From an uncultured Prevotella sp. (GTDB lineage: Bacteria; Bacteroidota; Bacteroidia; Bacteroidales; Bacteroidaceae), in NCBI GenBank assembly GCA_947303825.1, contig CAMYZK010000161.1, forward strand, positions 1 through 6,228: a DNA stretch of 6,228 nt, in the 5' to 3' direction. Positions 5,639-6,228 of the stretch are shown one piece after another. The position numbers and the translations under genes are program-made. The notes under the pieces were generated by a model. The model did no database searches and was not told where the DNA came from. It saw nothing but the letters and a program-made list of their open reading frames with translations. Numbering within the stretch: position 1 is the stretch's first letter; the number at the start of each line of letters is the position of its first letter.

Positions 5639-6228
5639 TTGTTTGAGAAGGTCGTACTGCTTTATGCAGTATTAACACTGCTGCTTATGGCGGTGCTGTG
5701 GGGGCGTCTGGTCTGTCCTGGTCAGATGTTGCTGCTTAGGGTGGGAGCTGTATCTATGACCATTGCATTATGGCAGCTATATCGCTGGAAGCCATCTCGC
5801 CTCATGATGTTGCTACGTGTGGTAGGTCAGCTGGTGCTGTTAGGCAGGTGGTATCCTGACACCTACGAGTTCAACCGTCTTTTCCTGAACCTCGACCATG
5901 TCTTTGCAGGATGGGAGCAGGCTGTCTTCGGCTGTCAGCCGGCACTGTTGTTCTCGCAGAACTTTTCATCGCCAGTGCTCAGCGAGCTGTTGAGCATGGG
6001 CTATGTGAGCTATTTCCCCATGATAGGAGCTGTGTCTTTCTACTATCTCTGGAAACGCTTTGACCGTCTGGACTATTGTGTCTTCGTCATACTGGCATCG
6101 TTCTTCCTGTTCTACGTCATCTTCATCTTCCTGCCCGTAGCCGGACCGCAGTTCTACTACGAGGCGGTGGGGTTCGACAAGATAGCGCAAGGACACTTCC
6201 CCAACTTAGGCCACTATTTCCTTCAGCA
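5639..6228 (+). CDS. PAP2 / inositolphosphotransferase-like integral membrane protein (3' end cut)
   Basis: An open frame runs from just after the stop at 5612-5614 to the window end. The start is uncertain: TTG at 5639 (MFEKVVLLYAVLTLLLM) fits the usual N-terminus of relatives, TTG at 5618 would add seven residues, and the first ATG (5687) would remove most of helix 1. About 196 residues are visible with roughly five hydrophobic helices. The segments WYPDTYEFNRLFLNLDH, FGCQPALLFSQ, MGYVSYFPMI and FLPVAGPQFYY are characteristic of Bacteroidetes PAP2-superfamily proteins of the PAP2_3 (inositol phosphorylceramide synthase-like) type. The catalytic SGH and HxxxD motifs would lie beyond the window, so activity cannot be judged. 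It probably sits in the inner membrane and acts on a lipid phosphate or transfers a phospho-head-group. It is likely co-transcribed with the epimerase across repeat copy 2. Confidence 0.8.
   Translation, partial: MFEKVVLLYAVLTLLLMAVLWGRLVCPGQMLLLRVGAVSMTIALWQLYRWKPSRLMMLLRVVGQLVLLGRWYPDTYEFNRLFLNLDHVFAGWEQAVFGCQPALLFSQNFSSPVLSELLSMGYVSYFPMIGAVSFYYLWKRFDRLDYCVFVILASFFLFYVIFIFLPVAGPQFYYEAVGFDKIAQGHFPNLGHYFLQ

Noticed and set aside
5475..5675. 66-residue open frame across repeat copy 2 (contains VAPKGRRTTGGGEAP)
   Set aside because: It is made almost wholly of the hairpin modules of the repeat and overlaps the better-supported PAP2 start; it looks like a repeat-derived spurious frame.
5966..6196. 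76-residue minus-strand frame
   Set aside because: It is antisense to the PAP2-like gene, with a low-complexity charged sequence and no recognisable family.

Overview
The window most likely comes from a member of the Bacteroidales, probably a Prevotella/Segatella relative. The evidence is the Bacteroidetes-type promoter motifs (TAnnTTTG -7 boxes at 4355-4362 on minus and 4406-4413 on plus), the absence of clear Shine-Dalgarno sequences, the protein families present (a DUF5362-like membrane protein, a clan AA protease with PDZ domain, an RNase R starting MGQKKGGKR) and the AGTTAAGAATTAAG-type intergenic repeats. The genus is an inference, and no RNA gene or taxonomic marker is present.

Layout. 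Bases 1-791 (+) are the 3' part of a retropepsin-like aspartyl protease with a C-terminal PDZ domain. It converges on, and overlaps by 12 bp, a minus-strand hemolysin III/TrhA-type membrane protein (780-1418). Next comes composite repeat copy 1 (1424-1580), then rnr for ribonuclease R (1577-3799, minus). A spacer with a strong inverted repeat follows, then a small three-helix membrane protein of the DUF5362 type (3925-4314, minus). A divergent promoter region (about 4315-4440) separates this from a plus-strand pair: an NAD(P)-dependent epimerase/dehydratase (4441-5436) and, across composite repeat copy 2 (5440-5620), the 5' part of a PAP2-type membrane protein (5639 to window end, cut).

The genes themselves are mostly conserved housekeeping or envelope genes. 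DUF5362, rnr and trhA lie in the same direction and may be read together. The epimerase and PAP2 genes probably form an operon, and a role in (sphingo)lipid or head-group synthesis is a reasonable but unproven idea.

The unusual part is the repeat layer. Two copies of a modular intergenic element fill the gaps between co-directional genes almost to the base. Each has a 7-bp GAGTTAA array, 15-nt hairpins whose arms differ in sequence but stay self-complementary, a GCCCC-GAA-GGGG hairpin and a GGGG-TGAAG-CCCC hairpin. A piece of the same element (heptamers plus a 14-nt identical tail) sits in frame inside the catalytic domain of RNase R. Two other low-complexity inserts (SGK nonamers and a GA-rich stretch) are in the same domain. 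This resembles palindromic elements that colonise coding genes, such as the Rickettsia palindromic elements, and is the best candidate here for something under-described.
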